The notes under the pieces are model-generated. The model saw only the letters and a list, made by a program, of their open reading frames with translations, searched no databases and was not told the DNA's origin. A program made the translations under genes and the position numbers. 39,722 bases of DNA from Mesorhizobium neociceri (GTDB lineage Bacteria > Pseudomonadota > Alphaproteobacteria > Rhizobiales > Rhizobiaceae), in the NCBI RefSeq assembly GCF_013520985.1, contig NZ_JACDTY010000036.1, positions 1 to 39,722 on the forward strand, read 5' to 3'. Shown piece by piece: positions 33,482 to 39,722 of the stretch. Position 1 is the stretch's first letter; every line of letters starts with the position of its first letter.

Positions 33482-33531
33482 GGTGGCGCGCCCCGATCTC
33501 TAGGGGCGCGCCGGGCGCAGGGAGATACGCC

Positions 33532-34764
33532 CTATTTCTTCAGCACCGCGTTGGCCTTGTCAGCCGCTTCCTTCAGGCCTGCCTCGGGGTCGCCGCCAAG
33601 ATAGATCTTCTGCATGGCATCCGAGGTGATCTGGGCGACTTCTTCCCAGCCCGGAATGACGGGCGCGAAGCGGGCGTCGGGCAGCAGCGCGGTGAAGGCG
33701 GCCAGATCGGCATTGTTGACGTAATAGTCCATCTTGGCCTCTTCCTTGTTCACCGGGAGGAAGCCTTCGCCCTGGGTAAACTTGGCGCGCTGTTCGGTGG
33801 TGAACAGGAAGTCGAGCAGCTTCCAGGCCTCATCCTTGTTCTTGGAGTTCTTGAACATGATGATGGAATCTGTGACGCCATAGGTACCGCGCGCGCCGGT
33901 CGGGCCGGCCGGAATAGCGGCAACGCCATATTTCAGGTTCGGCGCCTCGTCCTTGATCTGGTTGGACAGGAACGGTGCGGTGATCATCATGCCGACCTTG
34001 CCCTGCTTGAACAGGTTCTGCACGTCCTCGCGGTTGTTGGAGGTGACGCCCGGCTCAGTCAGGCCTTCATCGATCATCGACTTGTAGAGCTTGGCGGCTG
34101 CGAGCGCGCCCGGTGTGCCGAGGCCCGACGTGCCGTCCTTGTTGAGGATCTCGGTGCCTTGCGACCACATCGCATAGTAGTAATAGACGTCCGTCTCGAT
34201 CTCCTTGCCCTGCAGGCCGAAGCCGAACGTGCCGGAGCCCAGCGCCTTGATCTTGCGCGCGTCTTCCTGCAGCTCGGTCCAGGTTGCCGGCGGCTTGGCG
34301 ATGCCGGCCTTCTCGAACAATTCCTTGTTGTAGTACATGGCGCGCGCCGAAGCCGCGATCGGCAGGCCGTAGGTCTTGCCGTCCATGATCGAGGGCGACA
34401 GGAAGGTGTCGATGAAACGGTCCTTGAAGTCAGGCTTGATGTAGCCATCGAGCGGCTCGGCGACGTCCTGCTGGACGAAATCGATCAGCCAGCGCGTGCC
34501 GATGATCGACAGATCCGCATTGGTGCCGGCGGTGATGTCGGTGGTCAGTTTCTGCAGCAGCACCTCCCACGGCACCACTTCGAACTTGACGGTGATGCCC
34601 GGATTGGCGGCTTCGAATTCCTTCTTCACCGCTTCGAAATAAGGCCCGGTCTTGGCGCTGTATTCGGCGACGGTGACGCGCACTTCGCCGGCATCGGCCT
34701 GCGCCGTCAGCGCCAGCATGCTCATTCCGGCCATCAGGCCCATGGTCCATTTTGCAAGCGTCAT
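33532..34764 (-). CDS. ABC sugar transporter substrate-binding protein (CUT1, family 1)
   Basis: A 410-residue periplasmic binding protein. The signal peptide is MTLAKWTMGLMAGMSMLALTAQADAG cut near the ADA-G site (one stretch of about 26 residues). The mature chain opens VRVTVAEYSAKTGPYFEAVK and contains VVPWEVLLQKLTTDITAGTN and DLSIIGTRWLIDFV, as in family 1 sugar-binding proteins. The GYIKPDFKD and YYNKELFEKAGIAKPPATW blocks are also typical of that family. The ligand is not known. GGGAGAG lies 6 bases before the start. It is divergent from the SDR gene and the first gene of the minus-strand half of the module. Confidence 0.94.
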   Translation of the reverse strand: MTLAKWTMGLMAGMSMLALTAQADAGEVRVTVAEYSAKTGPYFEAVKKEFEAANPGITVKFEVVPWEVLLQKLTTDITAGTNADLSIIGTRWLIDFVQQDVAEPLDGYIKPDFKDRFIDTFLSPSIMDGKTYGLPIAASARAMYYNKELFEKAGIAKPPATWTELQEDARKIKALGSGTFGFGLQGKEIETDVYYYYAMWSQGTEILNKDGTSGLGTPGALAAAKLYKSMIDEGLTEPGVTSNNREDVQNLFKQGKVGMMITAPFLSNQIKDEAPNLKYGVAAIPAGPTGARGTYGVTDSIIMFKNSKNKDEAWKLLDFLFTTEQRAKFTQGEGFLPVNKEEAKMDYYVNNADLAAFTALLPDARFAPVIPGWEEVAQITSDAMQKIYLGGDPEAGLKEAADKANAVLKK

Positions 34765-34942
34765 ACGATCTCTCCCATTTGATTGGCGCCTGCGCTCTTG
34801 CGGCTTTCAGGCGGCCTCGGCTTTATGTGACTTTCCTACATTATCCATCATTTCGCGCTGTGCAAGCGGATTATCCTGTTGCTTAATTACATTTCTTAAA
34901 ATAGCGTTTTCCGACTATCGTAGATCCAGGGAGACGCGCAGG
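34765..34942. promoter_or_regulatory. Divergent control region of the ABC/M81/SDR module
   Basis: 178 AT-richer bases between the binding-protein gene and the SDR gene. A possible minus-strand promoter has TTGCAC (34865-34860), a 16-base spacer and TAATGT (34843-34838). A possible plus-strand promoter has TTGCTT (34879-34884), a 17-base spacer and TAGCGT (34902-34907). The motif ATTATCC occurs twice about 30 bases apart (34841 and 34871 regions) near both promoters and could be a regulator site. The RpiR-type protein encoded downstream is the obvious candidate regulator. All assignments are by eye. Confidence 0.45.
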
Positions 34943-35713
34943 GTGGTTTCAAAGGCCGAATTCGCAGGCAAGACTGCGCTGGTAACCGGCGCTGGCGGCG
35001 GCCTCGGCTCGGCCATCGTAGCGCTGCTGGCCGAACGCGGCGCGCGCGTCGTCGGCTGCGACCAGTCGGAAGAAGCGTTGCGCAGTCCGCACCTGGCGTC
35101 GCGCCACGTCTTCGACCTCCTTGACCGGGCCTCCATCGAGGTGGCGATACCGGCGATCATCGAGAAAGACGGCGTTCCCGACATCCTGATCAACAATGCC
35201 GGCTGGACGCGTGCCGAGACGTTGCCGGCGCTGACTGCCGAGAAGATCGAGCACGAGCTCGACCTCAATTTGACCGGGGTGATGCTGTTCGCCGATCCGC
35301 TGATCAAGGCGATGGCCGCGCGCGGTTCCGGTAGTATCGTCTTCATCTCCTCGGTCAACGCCATCGCGCATTTCGGCAACCCGGCCTATGCCGCGGCCAA
35401 GGCCGGCATCAACGCCTATGCCAAATCGGTCGCGGTGGAACTTGGCCGCAGCGGCCTGCGCGCCAATGTCGTCTGCCCCGGTTCGATCCGCACCGCCGCC
35501 TGGGACCATCGCCTGGCCAAGAACCCTGATATTCTCGCCAAGCTGCAGCGACTCTACCCGCTCGGCCGCATCGTCGACGCCACGGAAGTGGCCGAAGCGG
35601 TGGCCTTCCTTGCCTCGGAACGCGCATCGGGGATAACCGGCGCGGTGGTGCCGGTGGACGCCGGACTGACCGCCGGCTTCTTGCCCTTCATCGACGACAT
35701 ATTGGGAGCCTGA
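34943..35713 (+). CDS. Short-chain dehydrogenase/reductase
   Basis: A 256-residue cytosolic NAD(P)-dependent oxidoreductase of the SDR superfamily. The cofactor motif is TGAGGGLG (T-G-x-x-x-G-x-G). NNAG appears in ILINNAGWTRAET, the catalytic Ser in IVFISSVNAIAHFGNPAYAA and the Y-x-x-x-K pair in AYAAAKAG. The start was placed at GTG 34943, with AGGGAG 9 bases upstream. The frame runs much further back, into the divergent binding-protein gene, without support. It is 2 bases before the ATPase gene and is the likely catabolic enzyme for the imported compound, probably a sugar or polyol alcohol dehydrogenase. Confidence 0.92.
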   Translation: MVSKAEFAGKTALVTGAGGGLGSAIVALLAERGARVVGCDQSEEALRSPHLASRHVFDLLDRASIEVAIPAIIEKDGVPDILINNAGWTRAETLPALTAEKIEHELDLNLTGVMLFADPLIKAMAARGSGSIVFISSVNAIAHFGNPAYAAAKAGINAYAKSVAVELGRSGLRANVVCPGSIRTAAWDHRLAKNPDILAKLQRLYPLGRIVDATEVAEAVAFLASERASGITGAVVPVDAGLTAGFLPFIDDILGA

Positions 35714-35715
35714 CC

Positions 35716-36783
35716 ATGACCGACGTCGAGTTCCGCGACCTGTCGAAATCGTTCGGCTGGCACAAGATCCTCGAAAACATCAGCCTCGACATCAAAAGCG
35801 GCGAGTTCGTCGTGCTGGTCGGCCCTTCCGGCTGCGGCAAGTCGACCTTGCTGCGCATGCTGGCCGGGCTGGAGCCGATCACCTCGGGCGACCTCTCGAT
35901 CGGCGGCGTGCGAGCCAACGATTTACCGCCGCAGCAGCGCAACATCGCGATGGTCTTCCAGTCCTATGCGCTGTTTCCGCACCTGAAGGCATCGGACAAT
36001 ATCGGCTTCGGCCCAAAGATCCGCGGCGAGAGCCGCACCGCCATCGACGACAAGGTCAAGAAGGCGTCGGGCGTCCTCAACCTGTTCTCCTATCTCGACC
36101 GCTATCCCCGGGAACTGTCGGGTGGCCAGCGCCAGCGCGTCGCCATGGGCCGCGCCATCGTGCGCGAACCCTCGGTGTTCCTGTTCGACGAGCCGCTCAG
36201 CAATCTCGATGCGCAATTGCGCGTGCAGATGCGCACCGAGATCAAGGCGCTGCACCAGCGGCTGAAATCGACCATCGTCTATGTCACCCACGACCAGATC
36301 GAGGCCATGACCATGGCCGACCGCATCGTGGTGATGGACCGCGGCAAGATCCAGCAGGTCGGCGCGCCGCTGGAGCTTTATGACCGGCCCGCCAACAAAT
36401 TCGTCGCCTCCTTCATCGGCTCGCCGTCGATGAGCTTTGTGTCCGGCGCGCTGAAGACCACGCCCGACAAGACCTGGTTCGAATCTGCCGGCGGCGGACG
36501 TCTGGCACTTTCCGGCAAGACGGTGCCGGCGGGCAGCACTGTCGAGGCCGGCATAAGGCCCGAACATTTCGTCATCGGCGAGGCCACCGACGCGATGGCG
36601 ATCAAGGTCGATGTCGTCGAGCCGACCGGCTCGGAAACCCATGTCTATGGCGCCATCGGCGCTGATACCGTGCGCGCCGTATTCCGCGACCGGATACAGG
36701 TCAGGCCGGGTGAAATGCTGCCGGTCTCGGTCGCGCCGGGCAACATCCATCTGTTCGACAAGGCGACAGGCCTGCCGCTATGA
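35716..36783 (+). CDS. ABC sugar transporter ATPase (UgpC/MalK-like)
   Basis: A 355-residue ATPase of the CUT1 importers. Walker A is GPSGCGKST, the Q-loop is QSYALFPHL, the signature is LSGGQRQRVAMGRA, Walker B is FLFDEPLSNLD and the H-loop is YVTHDQIEAMTMADR. A C-terminal TOBE-type regulatory domain (MSFVSGAL to GEMLPVSVAPGNIHLFD) follows. It starts 2 bases after the SDR stop, so the two are translationally linked. It should power the permease pair at 31437-33127. Confidence 0.96.
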   Translation: MTDVEFRDLSKSFGWHKILENISLDIKSGEFVVLVGPSGCGKSTLLRMLAGLEPITSGDLSIGGVRANDLPPQQRNIAMVFQSYALFPHLKASDNIGFGPKIRGESRTAIDDKVKKASGVLNLFSYLDRYPRELSGGQRQRVAMGRAIVREPSVFLFDEPLSNLDAQLRVQMRTEIKALHQRLKSTIVYVTHDQIEAMTMADRIVVMDRGKIQQVGAPLELYDRPANKFVASFIGSPSMSFVSGALKTTPDKTWFESAGGGRLALSGKTVPAGSTVEAGIRPEHFVIGEATDAMAIKVDVVEPTGSETHVYGAIGADTVRAVFRDRIQVRPGEMLPVSVAPGNIHLFDKATGLPL

Positions 36784-36833
36784 AGGCAGCGCTACGAAAA
36801 CGAAAACCCTGAGATGAAGACGACAACCCAGAA

Positions 36834-37715
36834 ATGAAAACGCCGGCCGACATCATCACGCGCCTGCAGCTGATGTCGCAGGACGGCACCAAATCGGACC
36901 GCCGTCTGGCCGGCCTCGTGCTGACCGATCTCGATTTCGCCTCCAAGGCGGCGATCTCCGAAATTGCCGCGCGCGTCGGCGTCAGCGAACCGACGGTGAC
37001 CCGCTTCTGCCGCAATCTCGGCTGCGAGGGCTTGCGCGACTTCAAATTCTATCTGGCGCAGGCGATCGCCATTGGCGGCCAGTATCTGTCGCCCGAGCCG
37101 CTCAACCGCGACGCGCGCGAGCAGCGCATCGCGACCGCCATCACCGAGGCGGCAATCGCCGCCATCCAGCGCGCCAGCGAAAACCTCGACATGAAGACGC
37201 TGGTCGGCGTGGCCGCGCGCATCGTCAATTCGGGCAATGTGCTGTGCATCGGCTCCGGTGGCATTTCCTCGATGATGGCGACGGAAATGCAGAACCGGCT
37301 GTTCCGGCTGGGCGTGCCGGTGCTGGCGCAGGTCGACGGGCAATTGCAGCGCATGTATGCCGCGGTCGCCACGTCAGAGACCACGCTGATCGCCTTTTCC
37401 GTCTCCGGCTATGCGCGCTCGGTCATCGACGCAGTGCAGGTCGCCCAGCAATATGGTGCCACCACCATCGCCATCACCCCGCCGGAGTCGGCGCTGGCCA
37501 AGGCAGCCGACACGGTCATCCAGTTCCAGTCGCTGGAAGACGGCAACATCTACAAGCCGACCTCGTCACGCTATGCGCTGCTGTCGATCGTCGACATGAT
37601 CGTCACTTCGGTCGCCGAGACGCGCGGACCCAGGGTTCTGGAAAACCTGCGCCGCATCAAGCAGAGCGTGAACACGCTGAAGGTCGACGACCCGAAGCTG
37701 CCGCTGGGCGATTGA
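36834..37715 (+). CDS. MurR/RpiR-family transcriptional regulator with SIS domain
   Basis: A 293-residue regulator. The N-terminal helix-turn-helix is visible in AAISEIAARVGVSEPTVTRF followed by CRNLGCEGLRDFKFYLAQA. The C-terminal SIS sugar-phosphate binding domain contains VLCIGSGGISSMMATEMQNR and TLIAFSVSGYARSVIDAVQV (S-x-S-G-x-x-x-S type). This class senses sugar phosphates or amino-sugar phosphates and usually controls nearby catabolic genes. It is downstream of the ATPase gene by 50 bases and probably controls the divergent region at 34765-34942. Its SIS domain suggests that the module's inducer is a phosphorylated sugar or similar intermediate. Confidence 0.93.
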   Translation: MKTPADIITRLQLMSQDGTKSDRRLAGLVLTDLDFASKAAISEIAARVGVSEPTVTRFCRNLGCEGLRDFKFYLAQAIAIGGQYLSPEPLNRDAREQRIATAITEAAIAAIQRASENLDMKTLVGVAARIVNSGNVLCIGSGGISSMMATEMQNRLFRLGVPVLAQVDGQLQRMYAAVATSETTLIAFSVSGYARSVIDAVQVAQQYGATTIAITPPESALAKAADTVIQFQSLEDGNIYKPTSSRYALLSIVDMIVTSVAETRGPRVLENLRRIKQSVNTLKVDDPKLPLGD

Positions 37716-37736
37716 GGACTAGCTGGCGAAGTTACC

Positions 37737-37797
37737 GATCTCCCCCCGCGTGGGGGAGATGTCCGGCAGGACAGAGGGGGGCGCTGTCCCGCCGACA
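37737..37797. repeat. Short palindromic repeat, GATCTCCCCCCGCGTGGGGGAGATG type
   Basis: GATCTCCCCC-CGCGT-GGGGGAGATG is followed by TCCGGCAGGACAGAGGGGGGCGC. This corresponds to the right arm of the 14095 and 18943 repeats, without a full left arm, so it looks like a degenerate or partial copy. It lies between the convergent regulator and DUF167 genes. Confidence 0.65.
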
Positions 37798-37830
37798 GGT
37801 CTCCTTGCCGCACAAGCGCTGGATCTTCGA

Positions 37831-38154
37831 TCAGCCGCTGAGCGCCTCAATGCACTGCGCCAGCAGCGCCGGATCACCCGCGACGCGCAGCGTCTTCAAG
37901 CGAGCGGTAGCGCCCGCAACAACCGACACCGCCGATGCCGGGACGCCCAGGGCCTTGGCGACAAGTCTTTGCAATGCTTGATTGGCCGCGCCATTCTCCG
38001 GCACGGCGCGCACCCGCGCTTTGAGATGGCAGCGTCCGTCGGCCGATGTCTCCATGCCTTCGAGCCTGTCTAGCGCTGCCTTGGGCGTCAGCCGGACGAA
38101 CAGGTCGATGCCGTCGTCACGCAGACGGTACGGCAAACTGGTGGCAGAGGTCAC
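37831..38154 (-). CDS. DUF167 (YggU-like) protein
   Basis: A 107-residue cytosolic protein starting at a GTG that overlaps the YggT stop (GTGA). It contains LFVRLTPKAALDRLEGME and LKARVRAVPENGAANQALQR and ends LAKALGVPAS...VVAGATARLKTLRVAG, the core of the DUF167/YggU family. The function of the family is unknown. Linkage of a YggT and a DUF167 gene is common in proteobacteria. Confidence 0.92.
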   Translation of the reverse strand: MTSATSLPYRLRDDGIDLFVRLTPKAALDRLEGMETSADGRCHLKARVRAVPENGAANQALQRLVAKALGVPASAVSVVAGATARLKTLRVAGDPALLAQCIEALSG

Positions 38155-38453
38155 ATCGGCCCGATGCCGAACATCGGCTGAATGGTGTAGTTCAGGAACA
38201 TGCTGATAAATGTCAGCACCAAAAGCAGAATGATTGGTGAAATGTCGACACCGCCGAGGTCTGGCAGAAGGCGGCGGATCGGCCGCAAAGCTGGCTCGGT
38301 CAGTCGATAGAGCGTGGTGCCGATGGAATTGACGAGCTGATTGCGCGAATTGACAACGTTGAAGGCGTAGAGCCACGAGAAGATGGCCGCGCCGATTATG
38401 ATCCACCAATAGATACTTATTGCGGCATGCAGCGTGTAAAAGACGGCGACCAT
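38151..38453 (-). CDS. YggT-family membrane protein
   Basis: A 100-residue inner-membrane protein with two or three hydrophobic segments (MVAVFYTLHAAISIYWWIII and SPIILLLVLTFISMFLNYTI). The conserved cytosolic block TLYRLTEPALRPIRRLLPDL with G-G-V-D-I-S-P is the signature of YggT. The start at 38453 has AAGGAG at a 6-base spacing. An ATG 27 bases upstream is less suitable. YggT proteins are linked with cell-division or envelope genes, but the function is not settled. Confidence 0.92.
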   Translation of the reverse strand: MVAVFYTLHAAISIYWWIIIGAAIFSWLYAFNVVNSRNQLVNSIGTTLYRLTEPALRPIRRLLPDLGGVDISPIILLLVLTFISMFLNYTIQPMFGIGPM

Positions 38454-38557
38454 CAGTAGCTCCTTGCGAACGCACGACATGTAGCCACTGCACCCGGAAC
38501 CGGCAAGGGCCGCTTTCCCAAGTGCGCTATGCCGCTGTCTTGATGAGCCGTTTCGCC

Positions 38558-38586
38558 TTGACAGGAAACCGCAGCCTTCGATAAAT
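38558..38586 (+). promoter_or_regulatory. Sigma70-type promoter of the tRNA-Ala gene
   Basis: TTGACA (38558-38563), a 17-base spacer and ATAAAT (38581-38586) lie 16 bases before the tRNA 5' end. It is the best sigma70-like promoter seen in the window. Confidence 0.8.
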
Positions 38587-38602
38587 GCGCCATCCGCTGG
38601 AC

Positions 38603-38678
<76 letters not shown>

Positions 38679-38905
38679 GCGGAATTTAGAAGGCATATCT
38701 CCCAGCAAAATCAATAAGATAGGCGAAAGGGCCTCTTTCGTTTGGCCCGCGCGTTTGGCCCACGTTTCGGGCTACCTCCGGTGCCACCGTCGCCGGCGTG
38801 TGCCTTTCGCCTCCGTTCCAATCACTCCGAACAACCGAGTTCGACCCCATTTGCGGCCTGGATCTTATCGGCTAAGGTCCGCTGATTAGCGGAGGCAGCT
38901 CTTCA
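38679..38905. other. Intergenic region after the tRNA
   Basis: 227 bases without a credible gene. A short direct repeat, CGTTTGGCCC or TTTGGCCC, occurs near 38745-38765 (TTTGGCCCGCGCGTTTGGCC). No inverted repeats strong enough for a terminator were found. Confidence 0.5.
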
Positions 38906-39232
38906 ATGGATCAGCCGTTTGTGTCGCGGACGTTCGCCGTGGGTGAGCAGGAAGTAGTGTGCAAATTCCAACGACCAGTACCCGGAGATCACGATTATCG
39001 CTGTGACTATCAGATCGTTTTTCCATCAAGGACGCGAGCATTCCACGGCTTCGGTATTGATGAAGTTCAAGCTCTTCTTGCCGCCATGCAAAACGCCCAT
39101 GCGTATATTCTGACGTCAGATGAATATCAGAACCAAGGGCTGATGTGGCTGGGTATGCGAGAACTTGGACTTCCCTTGGCAGGTGGTCTGTCGACTGAAG
39201 ATTTTCCCAAATCACCTCGAAACAACCGCTAA
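38906..39232 (+). CDS. Small protein of unknown function, possibly DUF6968-like
   Basis: A 108-residue cytosolic protein (MDQPFVSRTFAVGEQEVVCK) followed by FQRPVPGDHDYRCDYQI and the segment IDEVQALLAAMQNAHAYILT. The beta-rich start with a helix containing V-Q-A-L-x-x-A-M-Q-x-A resembles small proteins of the DUF6968 type that I have seen in rhizobia, but I cannot confirm this. It has lower GC than the core genes and lies 228 bases past a tRNA gene. Its stop overlaps the stop region of the convergent gene by 4 bases. Confidence 0.7.
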   Translation: MDQPFVSRTFAVGEQEVVCKFQRPVPGDHDYRCDYQIVFPSRTRAFHGFGIDEVQALLAAMQNAHAYILTSDEYQNQGLMWLGMRELGLPLAGGLSTEDFPKSPRNNR

Positions 39233-39573
39233 CCACCCATCTCGGCCGTTTGAGGCAACCAGCCGATTGGGTTTTGAGCCTCCAACCCCCCCTCAACGAA
39301 CCTGACGGGCAACGTTGCGGCGATCTCCTCAGCCATGCCCGGCAACAGCCGCTCAAGGGCCTGACGGGTCCGGCAATACGACTGAGGTCGCCACGAGGGC
39401 TGGCCGCTGCGCATTCCTGACCTGTACTGAATGATCCACTGGATTTGGTTGCGACACTCGATGATCCGGGTCGCCTTGGCCTCGCTGAAGTCCCATCTCA
39501 GGACCACGCGGGAATAGTTGTCTGCTTCCTCGCAGGCCGGGTTAAGGGCACGCGGGGTTCTGCTTCTGCTCAC
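39229..39573 (-). CDS. Small protein of unknown function
   Basis: Using the GTG at 39573, which has an AGGAAGG sequence 11 bases upstream, the product is 114 residues. A frame starting at an ATG at 39651 would give 140. The core (RIIECRNQIQWIIQYRS and WRPQSYCRTRQALERLL) resembles small uncharacterised proteins common in Mesorhizobium accessory DNA, but I know no function. It is convergent with the gene at 38906, overlapping it by four bases at the ends. Confidence 0.65.
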   Translation of the reverse strand: MSRSRTPRALNPACEEADNYSRVVLRWDFSEAKATRIIECRNQIQWIIQYRSGMRSGQPSWRPQSYCRTRQALERLLPGMAEEIAATLPVRFVEGGLEAQNPIGWLPQTAEMGG

Positions 39574-39651
39574 TGTCTGAATTGCCTTCCTGTTGCTGTG
39601 GTGTTGATGGTTTCCGGGGCTGCCGGGGCTGCGCTGAACGCGGTGAAGCAA

Positions 39652-39722
39652 TCCGGGCGCACAATGTGCCTCCAGACCAAAGCGCCGCTGTGCGCAGGGT
39701 GTATGGGGTGGGTGTTATGGGG
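39652..39722. other. Right edge without a recognisable gene
   Basis: 71 bases up to the window end. G-rich at the very end (GTATGGGGTGGGTGTTATGG). Nothing can be assigned. Confidence 0.4.

Noticed and set aside
34652..34942. Possible extension of the SDR gene back into the divergent binding-protein gene
   Set aside because: It would overlap the start and control region of another gene, and the GTG at 34943 has a good ribosome site right before the conserved cofactor motif.
38155..38493. Single 220-residue frame joining DUF167 with upstream sequence
   Set aside because: The upstream part is out of frame with the real YggT gene there and shows no family features. The GTG at 38154 gives the standard DUF167 length.
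39310..39340. Possible direct repeat of the tRNA-Ala 3' end (attachment site)
   Set aside because: Only about ten bases (TCTCCTCAGC) resemble the tRNA end, inside a gene, with no CCA and no further match. This is expected by chance.

Overview
The window is about 40 kb of high-GC chromosome with the gene content and intergenic repeats of an alphaproteobacterium of the order Rhizobiales, most like Mesorhizobium or a close relative. Evidence for this is the 180-kDa type NAD-glutamate dehydrogenase, DUF1062, YCII and DUF429 proteins, the LemA/TPM cluster, and dense palindromic intergenic elements of the kinds seen in that group. No database search was possible, so the genus is an inference.

Layout. 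1-1.9 kb: the tail of an IS630-type transposase, then an Atg22/UMF1-like MFS permease. 1.9-13.6 kb: mainly housekeeping (NAD-GDH, an AhpD-like enzyme, a YCII protein, a LysE exporter, an L-idonate 5-dehydrogenase-like enzyme, DUF1062, the GTPase TypA). One low-GC gene at 7420-8370 is bracketed by two copies of the end of the AhpD-like gene. 13.8-20.3 kb: a small secreted protein, a Tat-exported PhoD phosphatase, an MFS permease divergent from a TetR regulator with a clear palindromic operator, a secreted hypothetical protein, inorganic pyrophosphatase and a GNAT acetyltransferase. 20.5-24.1 kb: a minus-strand operon of a LemA lipoprotein and four TPM-domain proteins, one of them broken at its C-terminus. 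24.3-29.8 kb: a small membrane protein, pyridoxal kinase and a DUF429 protein in one operon, then beta-carbonic anhydrase, an NTF2-like secreted protein and an M3 oligopeptidase.

29.9-37.7 kb is the most self-contained accessory module. It is a complete CUT1-type ABC importer (binding protein, two permeases, ATPase) with an MlrC-like M81 metallopeptidase, a short-chain dehydrogenase and an RpiR/SIS-domain regulator. The module is arranged around one divergent control region at 34765-34942. It looks like an uptake and catabolism unit for an unidentified sugar-like or amidated compound.

37.8-39.7 kb: DUF167 and YggT genes, a tRNA-Ala(CGC) with a good promoter, and two small uncharacterised genes at the right edge.

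The intergenic spaces are unusually rich in large imperfect palindromes of at least four sequence types. One forms the last codons of the MlrC-like gene. The points most worth a second look are the tail-duplication cassette at 7353-8443, the decayed TPM paralogue, the M81/CUT1 module and the structured typA leader. No CRISPR array, prophage or secretion system was seen.
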